Source: Setoptus koraiensis (taxonomy: Eukaryota > Arthropoda). From it: a DNA stretch of 64,000 nt. The notes below the pieces were generated by a model, which was not told the DNA's origin, did no database searches, and was given only the letters and a program-made list of their open reading frames with translations. Made by a program: the position numbers and the translations under genes. Shown here one piece after another: positions 53,394-64,000 of this stretch. How positions within the stretch are numbered: the first letter of the stretch is position 1; each line of letters begins with the position of its first letter. Location of the stretch: contig CM106586.1 in assembly GCA_048013815.1 (NCBI GenBank), positions 5,704,001-5,768,000 on the forward strand. The letters are read 5' to 3'.

Positions 53394-56191
53394 ATGCAAC
53401 ATCCAGCCAGGCCGGACGACCACACTACCATGGTACCTCAGGTATCTGATTTGCAGTCAAATCAGCAGCAGCTGCCCTTGTGGGTTGAAACAAAAACTGC
53501 TGATAAAAAGGTGTACTACTATAATGCTAAAACAAGAGAGACTAGCTGGAGGAGGCCCGAGAATGCTGAAATTCTCAAACAAGAACAACTAATGCAATGT
53601 GTTCAAGCCCCTTATACTGTGCCATCTTTTCCTCCTTTCGGTATGCCACCACCACTTGGCTTTCCTACTCCCTTGGCCATGCCGCCAATGGCGTGGCAAC
53701 AACCACCACCAATGAGGCCAATGATATCCGAGGCAGACATTCAGAGGAGGGTATATTTAAATCAGGTCAGTGCAGAGCTCCGTGATCGAGTTGTCGATTG
53801 GCAAGAATACAAAACACCTGACCAAATGTATTATTACTATAACACTAAAACTCAAGAACGAACCTGGGATAAGCCTTCGGTGTTGGTAGAGTTCGACGGT
53901 AAGCTCACACAAATGTTTCCTTTCTCTCTTGTCAATCTCTCTATCGAAGCATCTTTCGAAGTATTACATAACTGACATCTTTTTTATTTTATGTTCAGGC
54001 GAGATTGAAAAAATAAGACAACAAAAAGCGGCTAAAGCTGTGAACGAGGCTAAGGCTGAGGAGAACCCAGCACCGCAGGATAGCAACGGTGAGATTAAAA
54101 AGGTTGGTACACAATCTCCATCAACAAGTGAGGAATCTCCGAAAACTTCTAACCAAAATCTAGATGGTAGCAACCAACAGCAACAAAGTGATACATTGAC
54201 CACCTCGGTCAACTCCAAAGATAAAAATAAGCCTGTATCAACCACTTCCGTACCAGGAACACCATGGTAAGCGCACGCACCGCTCACTATTTTTCTCTGG
54301 AAACTGATTTGTTTTCACATGAGCATAGTGTCTAATATCAAACATTTCGAATATCGTCAATTAATTTACAGGTGTGTTGTATGGACGGGGGACAACAGAG
54401 TCTTCTTTTATAACCCTAGCACTAAAACGTCAGTTTGGGAAAGACCCTCCGAACTGAGGGATCGAGCAGATGTTGACAGAATGGTAAGCAGCCAACCGAA
54501 AGATGATAAAATTGAACAATCAAATGACAAAATTACGGATACTAAAAATGAACGAGAGACTAAAGAGCTGGAAAATGGTAAACGCAATAATGACGATAAT
54601 GAATATAGCAAAACCGGAAGCGCGCATGGAGAAAAGAAAGTGTAAGTACTTTATTCAACTGATGAAATCCCTCTCTCTCATATGTGCGACTTGATTCTAA
54701 CTCATTTATCCCGCACCCATTTACTTCTGCTCTTCATACCACAAATGTACATTTATTAATATTGTTAGAAAAACTGATGATACAAATAGCGACTTCGCTA
54801 GTCGTCAGGCCCCGAAAAAGGAAGTCGGATCGGAAGTCGAACTGCAAGCTGCCAAGATGCGCGAAACCTTACCAATAGAACAAAGGATTGAAATGTTCAG
54901 AACGATGCTTGTAGAGAAAGAAGTTTCTCCTCTATCGACTTTTCAGAAGGAATTAGCAAAGATTGTATTCGACTCTAGATATCTCCTACTTACATCAAAG
55001 GAGCGAAGACAAGTTTTTGATGACTTTTGTAGTGATAAGATTGAAGAAGAAAGGAAACTGAAGCGTGAAAAAGAAAAGAAGTGTCGTGATGACTTTAGAG
55101 CAATGTTACAAGAGGCAAACTTATCTACAAGATCCCAATTTTCTGAACTGCATGATAGGTTCGGTCGAGATCCTAGATTCAGAGCAATAGAAAGATCTCG
55201 TGATAGACTTGCCCTATATGACGAGCACATGAGTATCTTACGTCGTCAGGAGAGAGAGGAGAAGATAGCCCAGCGAGAAAAAGCCAAGTCGGACTTTCAA
55301 ACTCTTCTCTCTGAACACACTGAAGTCTTAACTAAAGTAAATTCCCCTTGGAATGACTTTAAAGAAATCATCAGAAACGATCCTAGATACAGAGCTATCG
55401 ATAGTAGCTCGACTAGAGAAGAATTGTTTAGAAAATTCATACGCTCTCTACCATTCGATGATCAGGATGACAAACGTTCGGACGCACGACTGATTGAACG
55501 AGCAATGAAAGAAAAAGTAGAGGCTAGCTTGAGAGAAAGAGAGCGAGAGGTTGCTCGAGATCTCGCTACACATATGATAGAGAGGGAGAAAGGACGAGAT
55601 CAGTTGAAAAAAACTGAAGTACTTGACATCTTTCAAGCTCTGTTGATTGATTTAGTTCGCAACCCAGATTTTTCATGGCATGACGCTAAGAAGATAATGA
55701 AAAAAGATTCACGTTGGGATCTGATTGAAGATCTTCCTCGTGATATCAGGCAAGAACTTTTCACTGATCACAGGAACAAACTTCATACGAAGCGAAAAGA
55801 TAAATTCCATGAGCTGCTACAAGAAACAAAAGAAATCAAATTGGATAGCGATTGGAAGGATATCAGACGCATCATTAAAGATGATCCGAGATTTATAAAG
55901 TTTTCATCGAGTGAGCGAAAATGCGAAAGGGAGTTCAAAGATTTCTTAAAAACTCGTATCAATACAGCAAAAAGCAATTTCAAAGATCTTCTTAAGGAGA
56001 CAAAGGTTATAGACTCCAGTTCAAGGAGAAAGATTGAGGAATCTGAACATCAGCATCTGATGGAAATAATTGGAACGTTACAAAATGACCGGCGTTATGT
56101 AGATCTAGAGCCCTTGAGCGATGAAAGACGTAAGGTTCTTTTAAATTATATTGAAGAATTGGCTATCGCTGGCCCTACTAAAGACAATTGA
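53394..56191 (+). CDS. TCERG1: Transcription elongation regulator 1 (TCERG1/CA150): three WW and FF repeats
   Basis: This nuclear protein links RNA polymerase II elongation with splicing: WW domains bind splicing factors, FF domains bind the phosphorylated polymerase tail. Four exons fit in phase: 53394-53898, 53999-54266, 54372-54641 and 54769-56191 (introns 100-127 bp), giving 821 residues. WW1 spans about residues 30-55 (WVETKTADKKVYYYNAKTRE), WW2 about 136-161 (WQEYKTPDQMYYYYNTKTQE), and WW3 about 258-283 begins [20 protein letters not shown], almost the vertebrate sequence. After a nuclear-type acidic/basic linker, about six FF domains follow from residue 350 on (for example FRTMLVEKEVSPLSTFQKEL, then DFKEIIRNDPRYRAI and DWKDIRRIIKDDPRF). 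It is shorter than human TCERG1 (about 1100) because the Gln/Ala and Pro-rich segments are small. The ATG at 53394 is the first available. Confidence 0.94.
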
Positions 56192-57159
56192 ATATTATTT
56201 TTTTGAATTTTACTTTCGTATGTTAATACTTAAAAATATGAATGCAGATTATAGATTGACAAAGCAAAATACGGCATCCATAGTATTGAGACGGGCATAG
56301 CGAGACAGTTGGAAAAAGTAGGTTTTGTAAGTATATTGTAAAAGTGCACATAATAATTAAATGTTAATTAATGCCACATATAGACAGACAGCCATCCGTT
56401 GAATCATGATATCACTGCCACTTTCGATTGTCTAGTCAAGTAACATACATAAGTAATGACGAAGCAAGTTATTCTATACAAAGTAATCATCATTTACTAT
56501 TTATTATCAGCTCTTTTTCATCGAGTAATTATAATTTATTAAATTGGAATCCATTCACCTATCTGGCTCTTTCTCTAATCCGATTGATTTCTCAATCATG
56601 GCACCCAGTGTCCAATTGATCTCTTCATCATTGACTTTATCAGCCGTTTCGAAATTCCTAGATTGTTTTGGCGTGTGTAAGCCGTGCTCTAGAAAGGTGA
56701 GTAGCCATGTAGCTTTCAAGCATTCGTGCCAAACACGAGTCGGGTCATGTTCATTGGAATGAGCACTTCATGACTCAACTATTAGCTGGAGCAATATTAT
56801 TTGTGATCATTCGAAAATTCAACTTTCTGCCATCTATTCTCGTTAAGCGAGAAAAAGTCTTTCAACAGAGGTGAAAGCTCGTTGTGTCGATCGGGTTATG
56901 ATAAAAATAAACTACCTCTCAAAAATCAGTCTGAAAACTGCCGGGGAACTGTCTGAAATCCGACTGTCAGCATTCACAGTAAGACTGAAAATGCTCGCTC
57001 TAACAAATCTAAAATAAGATCCATGAAAAATGTGGAGAGCAGTTGTAATTATTGGCATTGAATGATCGTCGATGACCAAGCGATCACCCTTTGATCTAGA
57101 GCATTCATTATATTCGACTTATCAATCAAGATTGTCCAGTGGTACCATTAGCCTGAAAG
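56192..57159. other. Intergenic region with an unresolved minus-strand open frame
   Basis: It is largely AT-rich. On the minus strand 56767-56555 is open for 70 codons and ends in a stop. It has protein-like composition and a good internal acceptor at about 56689, but no start codon, so it may be the last exon of an unrecognised gene. Confidence 0.4.
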
Positions 57160-57882
57160 ATGAAATCAATCAGTGTTGCTGCTATATGTATCTTGAGCTA
57201 TACCTTTGTTGTGCTAGCAATAAGTGAGAACACTTTTTCAGCACAAGTAAAATTAATAAATCAAGAAGTTGTCAATTGGTACATCAAAGAATCGAACTCA
57301 CCAGCAGGTTCCAAAGATTTGTTTAGTGTCTCTAGTGATGCTCATTATCAGAGCGAGCTAAATCATTGGCCAAAGCAAATGATGGGTGTGTTGCAAGCGG
57401 CAACGGGACTTGAGCCGTCGAACGGGGTTGTTCCGTTATTTGTTGGTCGTATCACAAGTGGCCTGAAACAAAACAATCTTGAAATCCAAAAAGAATTTCT
57501 ATACAATCTTGAACAATATCTGGTCAATGGTGACAAAGCCAATTCGAAAAAAGATGCACTCATGAGTCAACTTGTTGAGTTGTGTGCACCATACACGCCA
57601 GGCAATGAAGGATATTTCAATTTTCAGGGCGCCATCGATGATTTGATACAATTAAAGAAAATGGAAAAAGTTAGCGACAGACAATTCAATCTTGAGATTG
57701 CTACGACTAGAGATCCTATTGCACCATTGTATGAGGCCGCAATGATTTGTAAAGTAATAAATGTCATGGCGAACGAAGCGATCGAGGAGGACGGACGATT
57801 CAAATTGAAATTGCCACACAACAGCAAGCAGGTTCTCCGTGATTGGCCCTTCCCCTGCCTCTCAAATGATTGCGACGACTAA
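57160..57882 (+). CDS. Small secreted protein of unknown function
   Basis: I do not recognise this 240-residue protein. It starts with a signal peptide (ISVAAICILSYTFVVLAI), followed by a mostly helical, hydrophilic mature chain with no membrane segment (SAQVKLINQEVVNWYIKESN; LEIQKEFLYNLEQYLVNGDK). Four Cys lie in the second half (ELCAPY, MICKV, and PCLSNDC at the end) and could form two disulfides. There is no low-complexity sequence. It is a single exon with an AATAAA only two bases after the stop codon (57884-57889). Its setting among other secreted and membrane proteins suggests a lineage-specific extracellular product, but nothing points to a particular role. Confidence 0.75.
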   Translation: MKSISVAAICILSYTFVVLAISENTFSAQVKLINQEVVNWYIKESNSPAGSKDLFSVSSDAHYQSELNHWPKQMMGVLQAATGLEPSNGVVPLFVGRITSGLKQNNLEIQKEFLYNLEQYLVNGDKANSKKDALMSQLVELCAPYTPGNEGYFNFQGAIDDLIQLKKMEKVSDRQFNLEIATTRDPIAPLYEAAMICKVINVMANEAIEEDGRFKLKLPHNSKQVLRDWPFPCLSNDCDD

Positions 57883-57883
57883 C

Positions 57884-57889
57884 AATAAA
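57884..57889 (+). terminator. Polyadenylation signal of the small secreted protein gene
   Basis: AATAAA begins two bases after the TAA stop, which implies a very short 3' untranslated region. Confidence 0.55.
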
Positions 57890-57941
57890 AATCAATTCTA
57901 GATTCGTAAATGTGAATGATTGCGCGATCATTAAACAATAG

Positions 57942-58120
57942 ATTGATCCAATTTGCACGTTTCTATTTTCAATCATAGTGCTCGTCACTACACTCAATAT
58001 CATCAAATTAGCAATTAACGTTTTAATGGAGGGCATGCCCAATGGCGTTAATTTCATCGAGGTGCGCGAATCGCTGCAAGGTCTGCAGAGAGTTATCAGG
58101 GTCCATAATCTTAGAATATG
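57942..58120 (+). pseudogene. Orphan exon of a zinc transporter (SLC30/ZnT family)
   Basis: The frame 57942-58120 encodes IDPICTFLFSIIVLVTTLNI followed by IKLAINVLMEGMPNGVNFIE and VRESLQGLQRVIRVHNLRIW. This matches the last membrane helix and the start of the cytosolic domain of vesicular zinc transporters of the ZnT2/3/8 group (family form ADPICTFLFS...VLMEGTPxGVD...VHxLHIW). It is bounded by an acceptor-like AACAATAG and a good donor GTAGGT in phase 2, exactly as a real exon would be. No neighbouring ZnT exon could be found: upstream sits the secreted-protein gene, and downstream the expected VLSVHIAI-type continuation is absent or decayed. It is therefore either a fragment left by duplication or one exon of a gene whose other exons I missed. 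Confidence 0.72.
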
Positions 58121-58993
58121 GTAGGTTTCAGCTAATCAACTGTTTTGTCACATTGCACGGCCAGATATCATTTCACATCGGTGAATTTCTAATTTTGTTT
58201 TATCGAACTCTAATGCTCGCATCATAGCCGCCCACCCACTGAAATGAGCTAAATTTCTATGACATTTCAATCGATGCTTCCCGGAAATAACTACCGATTT
58301 CATTGACCCTAGTTATAATAGATGTGTAAATTGCCATCGGCAATTGCAGGATGAAAGAATGTTTGAATGCTGGAAAATGCTTCTATGTAGATAAAAAGAA
58401 GCATGAAAAATAGCACGAAAGAGCGACCGTCTTGTAAGATGCTCACAAACATGTGAACAAATCAATGGTCGCTATTTGCATAAGATGCTATTTGAACTTG
58501 ATCATCAGTATCTCGATTAGATTTTAACTCATGATGATTCATGGCAAACGGGCGAGATGAACGTTCACTGGTAAGAGGTGAATAAACTTGTCTATAAGAG
58601 ATTGTGTGACAACTTGAGTATCTATCACAAATTTGGACGTGATAGATACTCTAGAGAGGTTAGATTGGTCACTCGTTATCAAATTATAGTGCGGTATTTG
58701 CAAACAAAATAACTAGTTATCGAGTCTTTACGAGTCTTACATAGACCATATGAAGCTCAGCTTCTTTCTTTTAGATTTATCTGTTGCGTTGAGAGTCGCT
58801 TGACCACTCCCAACTAATCATTAGATGATCCACAGCAGTATCGACACTATCATTTGAGATTGTTAGGTGGTATCTTTATTCTCTGCAGGTCATTATTGTT
58901 TCGGATTTAGATCGAGCAGCATTAGAGACAATTACAAAAAGAAGCACACCAATAGAAATAAACAATTGCTAGCAAATACCATTGCTCAAGACC
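58121..58993. other. Intergenic region after the ZnT exon
   Basis: I see no continuing ZnT exon. A degenerate stretch at 58139-58175 could read weakly like the next ZnT segment but contains a stop. The rest is unremarkable AT-rich DNA and the promoter region of the next gene. Confidence 0.4.
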
Positions 58994-60952
58994 ATGGCTC
59001 GTAATTTTGTTGCATCCATATTATCACTTTTGTGTGTTTTGCTCACTGCGACAATCAACAGTAATCAGCAACAGTTTGAAACCAGCAGTAACGATGTCCT
59101 GTGCGACTTCCGATTGGACAAAGTGGCCCCGTTGAGTGAGACAGAGGGAACCCTTCGCATTCGTCCAACACTCACGTCGGATTCAGCATGTGCTTGGTTG
59201 TCATTGGAGACGCCTCTTCTTCTACATTTGCGAAATGTTAGTATGCACTCTAGCGACAGAATGCTATTCAAATCAGTATCAGAAAACAGAACTGTGAGTT
59301 CGCTGTCGTTTTCAGGAAACGGATTGATCGCACTAGAGGAGGGCGACTGGAAACTGGAAGTTCAATTTGGTTCTAGTGAAACAGAACGATATGTGGAGTT
59401 TGGCTATAGCAAGGATATGAGGTTAGAGCTCGATTCTTCTCAGTTGAATCATGCTCTTATCATATACGAATTAGTGGGTTTGGGTGAGAAAAATCCGTCG
59501 TTCACTTTGGATATTGAGCGACCATCGAGTGAGCTCAACACGCTGTTACGGATAACACCACCAAATTGCACAAGCCTGTTGACAGTGGATTCGTGCGCAA
59601 GCTAATTAGAAAAAAGTGGATTTATTTACAGTGAACAAGATTTGAAAATAAAGATTCGACCGGAGCTCAACAAACGGTTCACCTTGACAGTAAACAGCGT
59701 TGACAAAAAATGCTCTTCGAAAATGGTAGATCCCGTACAAGAACCATTGTTTCTTGGTCACAAAAATTTGGAAAATTCTCATGATTTTCACCCCTACCCC
59801 CCTCACGGTGAACAAAGCGAATCAGCAAATGGGCACAACTGTGCAAAACTAATAACTATGAGCGACCCCAAAACATCGTTGCAAGTGGATTTCTCATTAT
59901 TTGACTATCGGCATTTTCCTCAAGATGGCAAACTCATTATAACTAATTCAAGCAGCTCATTAGTTATTGGCAAAGATGACGCAATCAAGTATGAGAATAA
60001 AGTGCTCACCTTCGATGAGAGCGAGCTTATCATTCTCTATGGGTCAGGAACGTACGGGCCTCCGATTGGACTGTCCGTGAAAGTAATGTTGTCCTTGGAA
60101 GATCAGGAGGCCGGAGTATTGAGGAAAACTCGGACAAAATCACTCAGAGAAATCTCCTACTCATTTTGGAAACAGTATGCCTCAATAGTTTTGGGACACC
60201 CCCTGCCAGCCTCGGTGTCAATGAAAATATTTGCGAATAGCAGATCAAACAAGCCACTGGTGACATTCGAAGAGAATGAAGCGCTTCCACCAATAATCAC
60301 TCTTGGACATGACAAAAAATTGGTTGTCGAGTTTAGTTCACGCGCTGGCAATGTATTGACTAAACTACCCAAATACCAGTTTCGCGCTCTCAACAATTCG
60401 TGCAACAAATTGTCCACTGGTCAGTTTGACTTATTTTCGGTCAATTCTGGTGATGCTCACACAGATTGTGTCTGGCTCATCAGTCCCTCTCAGCCACCAG
60501 CTGAAACTTCCTTGATTCTATCATTGAACAAGGTTAATCTTGAAAATGAAGATGATTGCGTTAAGGTTGTAAAATTGTCAAAAATTGGCGAACAAGAAGT
60601 CGTAGCTGAACCATGTGGGAAGGGCCATCTGAATCAACCAGTTACTTTACATTTGGACAAGAACTTCAAACATTATGTTAGACTGACAAAAGATGCTAGA
60701 ACTCCATCTTTGTCGTTCGAATCGAGCTACTCATTCGTTATGGCCCACACAAATACCACTAATACTACTCGTGATTCTACTCGTGATTCTACTCAAGATC
60801 CTCCTGATCCCTTCAAGAGCATAGAAAATTTCTATGCTCTTGAAGCTGCTCGGCAACGTGACCTAGGGGGCGGATTCCGCCAGCTGCGCCCGACAAAGCG
60901 AATAAAACAAGACCAGGGAAGATTGGAATTTAGAAGATATCAAGACGATTAA
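58994..60952 (+). CDS. Secreted CUB-like protein of unknown function, two exons
   Basis: The start ATG at 58994 is in ACCATGG context and is followed by a signal peptide (NFVASILSLLCVLLTATINS). Exon 1 runs to 59592 and exon 2 from 59632 (after TTATTTACAG) to 60952. The implied intron is only 39 bp with a weak donor GTGCGC, but a CTAAT branch-point-like sequence is present and the phase-2 junction restores a continuous chain of 639 residues. Two or more regions resemble CUB folds: CAWLSLETPLLLHLRNVSMH and especially DCVWLISPSQPPAETSLILS followed by DDCVKVVKLSKIGEQEVVAE. The C-terminus is basic with a TRDST repeat. CUB domains mediate extracellular protein interactions; no protease or other catalytic domain is seen. 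I cannot name an orthologue. The alternative is two separate frames of a disrupted gene. Confidence 0.68.
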
Positions 60953-61557
60953 AAAGAGCTCTCATATATTCATTCATGGATTATGCAAAATTGCTGTCTG
61001 TGTTCAATGTTCAAGTGCAATGCAAATACACATACTTGTAATTCATTTGCAGTCTATAGTAAACATAATTATAAAAACATGAATACTGATGCTGGCTGAC
61101 AATAGACAGTGGGCTTGATTTTCAGGCGAATCAGACAACGAACGAAATCGATCGCATGTCTAAGGTATGAGAACTTGAAAGAAAGAAAGAGAGAAAAAAT
61201 TATGCAGTTGCCTCTGTCTAGAACTTTTCATGTCCTCGCTCACCGCACGCAATTGAAGTGAAAATTGTTACAAAATTCATTTGTGTTCTTGAAAAAGGGC
61301 CGAGCTGACGTCAAATACAATAATCTATTTTTTCGGACCATTGTTTTTGTCAACCATTATCACATCGAGCGCAAAATTCAATCCTTTCTTCTATACGCGT
61401 AATTAGTTCTGAGGTGATTGATTGTACCCTTTCGACGACACCAACAACATGCTAATCTATCGCAAGCTTGACGGATACTCCGACTCTTGAGCGAAAATTA
61501 TTTCAGCGATTTGTACGACATCCAGAGATAAATCCGAAGCATCATTGTATTACAGAA
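60953..61557. other. Intergenic region and 5' flank of the receptor-like gene
   Basis: AT-rich. The receptor frame is open back to about 61456 without an ATG, so an upstream coding exon joined near there is possible, but none was identified. Confidence 0.45.
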
Positions 61558-63581
61558 ATGGCTATTTTAGAGTGGCTCAGTAGCTTGTATTCCATGTCGG
61601 ACGCTAGGATATGCGCAATCCTACTAAAAATTTCCGCCTTCTTCAATTGTCAGTACGATTTCTCACCCTTTCAAGACGACAATAGACGGCTATCGAGGCT
61701 CGAAAAATGCGATAGGAATGAGGAGCGATGGCCTGGTGTCGATTATTCAAGATCATCCAGCAACGTCAATCATGCTAAGCAGGATAGTATGGTCGTAGAT
61801 TCCAAAAAACTCCGATATTTGTATTTTATTAAATTATCAACCGAACTTTTTGCAATATTTTATGCGACAGTTCTTTTATCTCTACACTATTACATGCAAT
61901 ATGAAAACATTGACTCTATTCAAGACATGCACAAGAGCAAACACGATAACAATTATTTGAATCAAACATTAGTCGAAAATCTAAAGAATCGCCGGTACTT
62001 GTGCAAGAAAACAAAAGTTCACGCAGCGGCTTACTTATTCGCCTTGCTTGACCCATTGATATTTCTCGATACATTCAAAATCGGCTTTTATCATTTAGAG
62101 TTGTTCATGATGTCCGTTACGTGCCTACAAAACAGTCTATTGAGGATTAATCGCAACAACGTATTCAAGCGCTTGTCAGAGACTATCAAAATATTAGACA
62201 GCCCATTCGAAGATTTCATCGATGAGTATCTGACTATACTTTTAACGTCCAACATAAAAAATATAGGTAATTCAATTAGTAAACAACAGACCCAAATGGA
62301 ACAATTGAATAATCTGATAGACAGAAGCTATCGCGAAATGTTGGCGCCCAACATTCCGATGAGGCGATACTACCCGATGCTCAATTTAGATAACTCATTT
62401 GATATCTCAGCTGGTGAAATTATCGCTGATCTATCGTGTTCGGGACACCACCACAATCACGTCAATTGTTTCAAGAACCAACCCGAACAAGTTTCCGACA
62501 AATCAACAGAGAATAAAAGCCTGTTCGGTGGACAGGGTTGTCATGGTGTTTTTCAAAAAGCGAAATTGATAGCAGTATTAGTAGCACTTCAATGCACATT
62601 TAATTTTGCAATAATGTGCATATATGTGACTACCTCAGAAAAAAATGACTGTGTGCTCAGTTTGGATGCGGTAGAAGGGACATTATTTTTGGCACTAAGA
62701 TTTTTGGTATTGATTATATACTATATAGGCCCAGCTTTGTCCACGTTAATCAATGGATATTTATTTGTCTTTGTCATAATGTCACTATTTGCTAAAATGC
62801 AATTGTTACAGAAGGTCATGAAACGTTATAGTGACGAAATAAGAGCTGTTGTAAATAACGGGGGACCGAAACTAGGATGTAAGACATATTATCATGACTC
62901 GGTACATGTGAACTTAATCATTACTAATTTGTTAAGAATTAACAATTACCTTTTCTGGAAAACAGAATCATGTAATATGTTCTTGAGAACAGGTCTAACT
63001 TGTTTCTGTCTTTGGATGTTAATTAGTGTGATCGGTGCCTCCATTCACCTGATAAAATATTATTCTGTAATGAACATTTACGAGACGTCAATAAGCCTAG
63101 TATTTGTGAGCTTATATATCTCAACTGTTGCAACTCTTAATATAGCCGCCTCATTAAACAAGAAGGTAGGTTTAGTTTCGTCACAATCAACCAATTAACG
63201 TTCTGATTGAACATGCTAATGTCCTTATATCAATATTTAACATTCTTTCAAAATATTTAATAGATCGAATTGAACTATCACAGGTGGATGAGTTTGTACG
63301 CTGATCTGATTAAAGGAAGAAAGGTAACTTTAAGGGAGAATATCTACAAAAGTCTATCAGTATTCTACGATACAGCACCAACAGTGGGTATAGACACGGT
63401 TAATCGAATCACGAGAGCTAATCTGTTGATTGTAAGTTCCAAGCACCGATCCACTCAAACCAATCTTAAATCAACAATATAGTTTAATGCGAGCAACCGT
63501 CTATTTTCACTAATTGTGCATCTTCAGACGTTGTCGTGGATCTTTACTGGAGTGGCACTGGCATTCAGTTTCAGAGGATAG
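61558..63581 (+). CDS. Multi-pass membrane protein, gustatory-receptor-like
   Basis: Three exons fit in phase 0: 61558-63165 (donor GTAGGT), 63264-63431 (after TTTAATAG, donor GTAAGT) and 63528-63581 (after ATCTTCAG), giving about 609 residues. Hydrophobic segments include LSTELFAIFYATVLLSLHYY, AAAYLFALLDPLIFLDTF, AVLVALQCTFNFAIMCIYV, ALRFLVLIIYYIGPALSTLI, TCFCLWMLISVIGASIHLI and SLVFVSLYISTVATLNIA. The last exon supplies a final helix, TLSWIFTGVALAFSFRG. Seven or eight helices, a long intracellular loop before the final helices, and a last helix on a tiny terminal exon with a GIDTVNRITRANLL lead-in are typical of arthropod gustatory receptors, which are heavily expanded in mites. It is longer than most, and the classic TYxxxxxQF ending is absent. 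The first in-frame ATG is at 61558, but the frame is open further upstream. Confidence 0.6.
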
Positions 63582-63593
63582 ATCGCTGATTAG

Positions 63594-63906
63594 GTTCAAC
63601 AAAAAAGAGAGCTGATAATTGCGAATCTATTTCAAGCGGACGAAACCCCGAGTGACAAGTTTGGAGGTCAGTCGGAAGCATCATCTTTTGTTTGACTCCT
63701 ATCTAAAGTATCAAAATTGTTTGTACAGTAGCTGACAGCAGTTGTTTTTGAGTCTTGTTATTACAAAATCATAAAACATTCGTTAATTTTGCACAGGTTT
63801 AGTAGAAGATACACCACTCAATCAGTTACAGCAATGTTTGCTGAAATACGATAAATCGCGTCCCCTCGATTTAAGAAATCGCTCAAGTCAGAATTCGGAT
63901 AATTGA
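63594..63906 (+). other. Possible two-exon coding segment downstream of the receptor gene
   Basis: 63594-63666 (after GATTAG, donor GTCAGT) and 63797-63906 (after TTTGCACAG) join in phase 1 to read QQKRELIIANLFQADETPSD through LVEDTPLNQLQQCLLKYDKS to a stop at 63906. The left acceptor is phase 0, so it could also be joined to receptor exon 63264-63431 as an alternative 3' end lacking the final helix. No homologue is recognised. Confidence 0.3.
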
Positions 63907-64000
63907 ACGGAGTCAAAATGTTCAAAAGTTATTTTGAAAAGTGTTTCTTTTTATCAAATTGAACAATTGCCAAAGTTACCGGCGTAGTTTCTTGTTCAAA

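Overview
This is nuclear DNA of an animal, almost certainly an arthropod and most likely a mite. A chitin deacetylase and an ecdysis-triggering-hormone precursor place it in the arthropods. Intron-poor genes, introns of about 40-120 bp, tight spacing and AT-rich intergenic DNA in the right half resemble acariform mites, but the species cannot be named from sequence alone. No virus-derived element, intact transposon, tRNA, rRNA or CRISPR array was recognised. A 500-base run of N (52504-53003) is a scaffold gap.

Layout. (1) 1-1048: last exon of a chitin deacetylase. (2) 2097-28150, + strand: one large gene, a vesicular glutamate transporter (VGLUT, SLC17A6-8 type). Its exons lie at 2097-2254 or 7354-7448 (two alternative first coding exons), 11329-11581, 17245-17481, 26653-26964 and 27212-28150. 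All junction phases agree, giving predicted proteins of 632 or 611 residues. Its introns (up to about 9 kb) are GC-rich and crowded with perfect inverted repeats, GGGCCC palindromes, short tandem repeats and TATA-like boxes, unlike anything right of 32 kb. (3) 28151-32475: AT-rich flank, then a small GC-rich island at 30.9-31.65 kb. (4) 32476-42041: compact genes, namely a Lys/Glu/Ala-rich low-complexity protein, an EXT2-like exostosin-domain protein (-), ELP5, COX5B (-), an intronless USP15/USP4-type deubiquitinase and mitochondrial ribosomal protein S12 (-). (5) 42757-50010: an acidic secreted protein (-) and three tandem tetraspanin genes, the third frame-disrupted, with signs of gene conversion. 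(6) 50996-51916 (-): a neuropeptide precursor encoding one ecdysis-triggering hormone. (7) 53394-64000: TCERG1 (three WW domains, FF repeats), a small secreted protein, an orphan zinc-transporter (SLC30) exon, a two-exon CUB-like secreted protein and a seven-transmembrane, gustatory-receptor-like gene.

The genes do not form one pathway. They mix housekeeping functions (Elongator, respiratory chain, mitochondrial translation, ubiquitin removal, transcription/splicing coupling) with cuticle, neural and moulting functions (chitin deacetylase, VGLUT, ETH) and fast-evolving secreted or membrane proteins. The least explained signal is the hairpin-dense GC-rich DNA filling the VGLUT introns, together with the paired alternative first exons.
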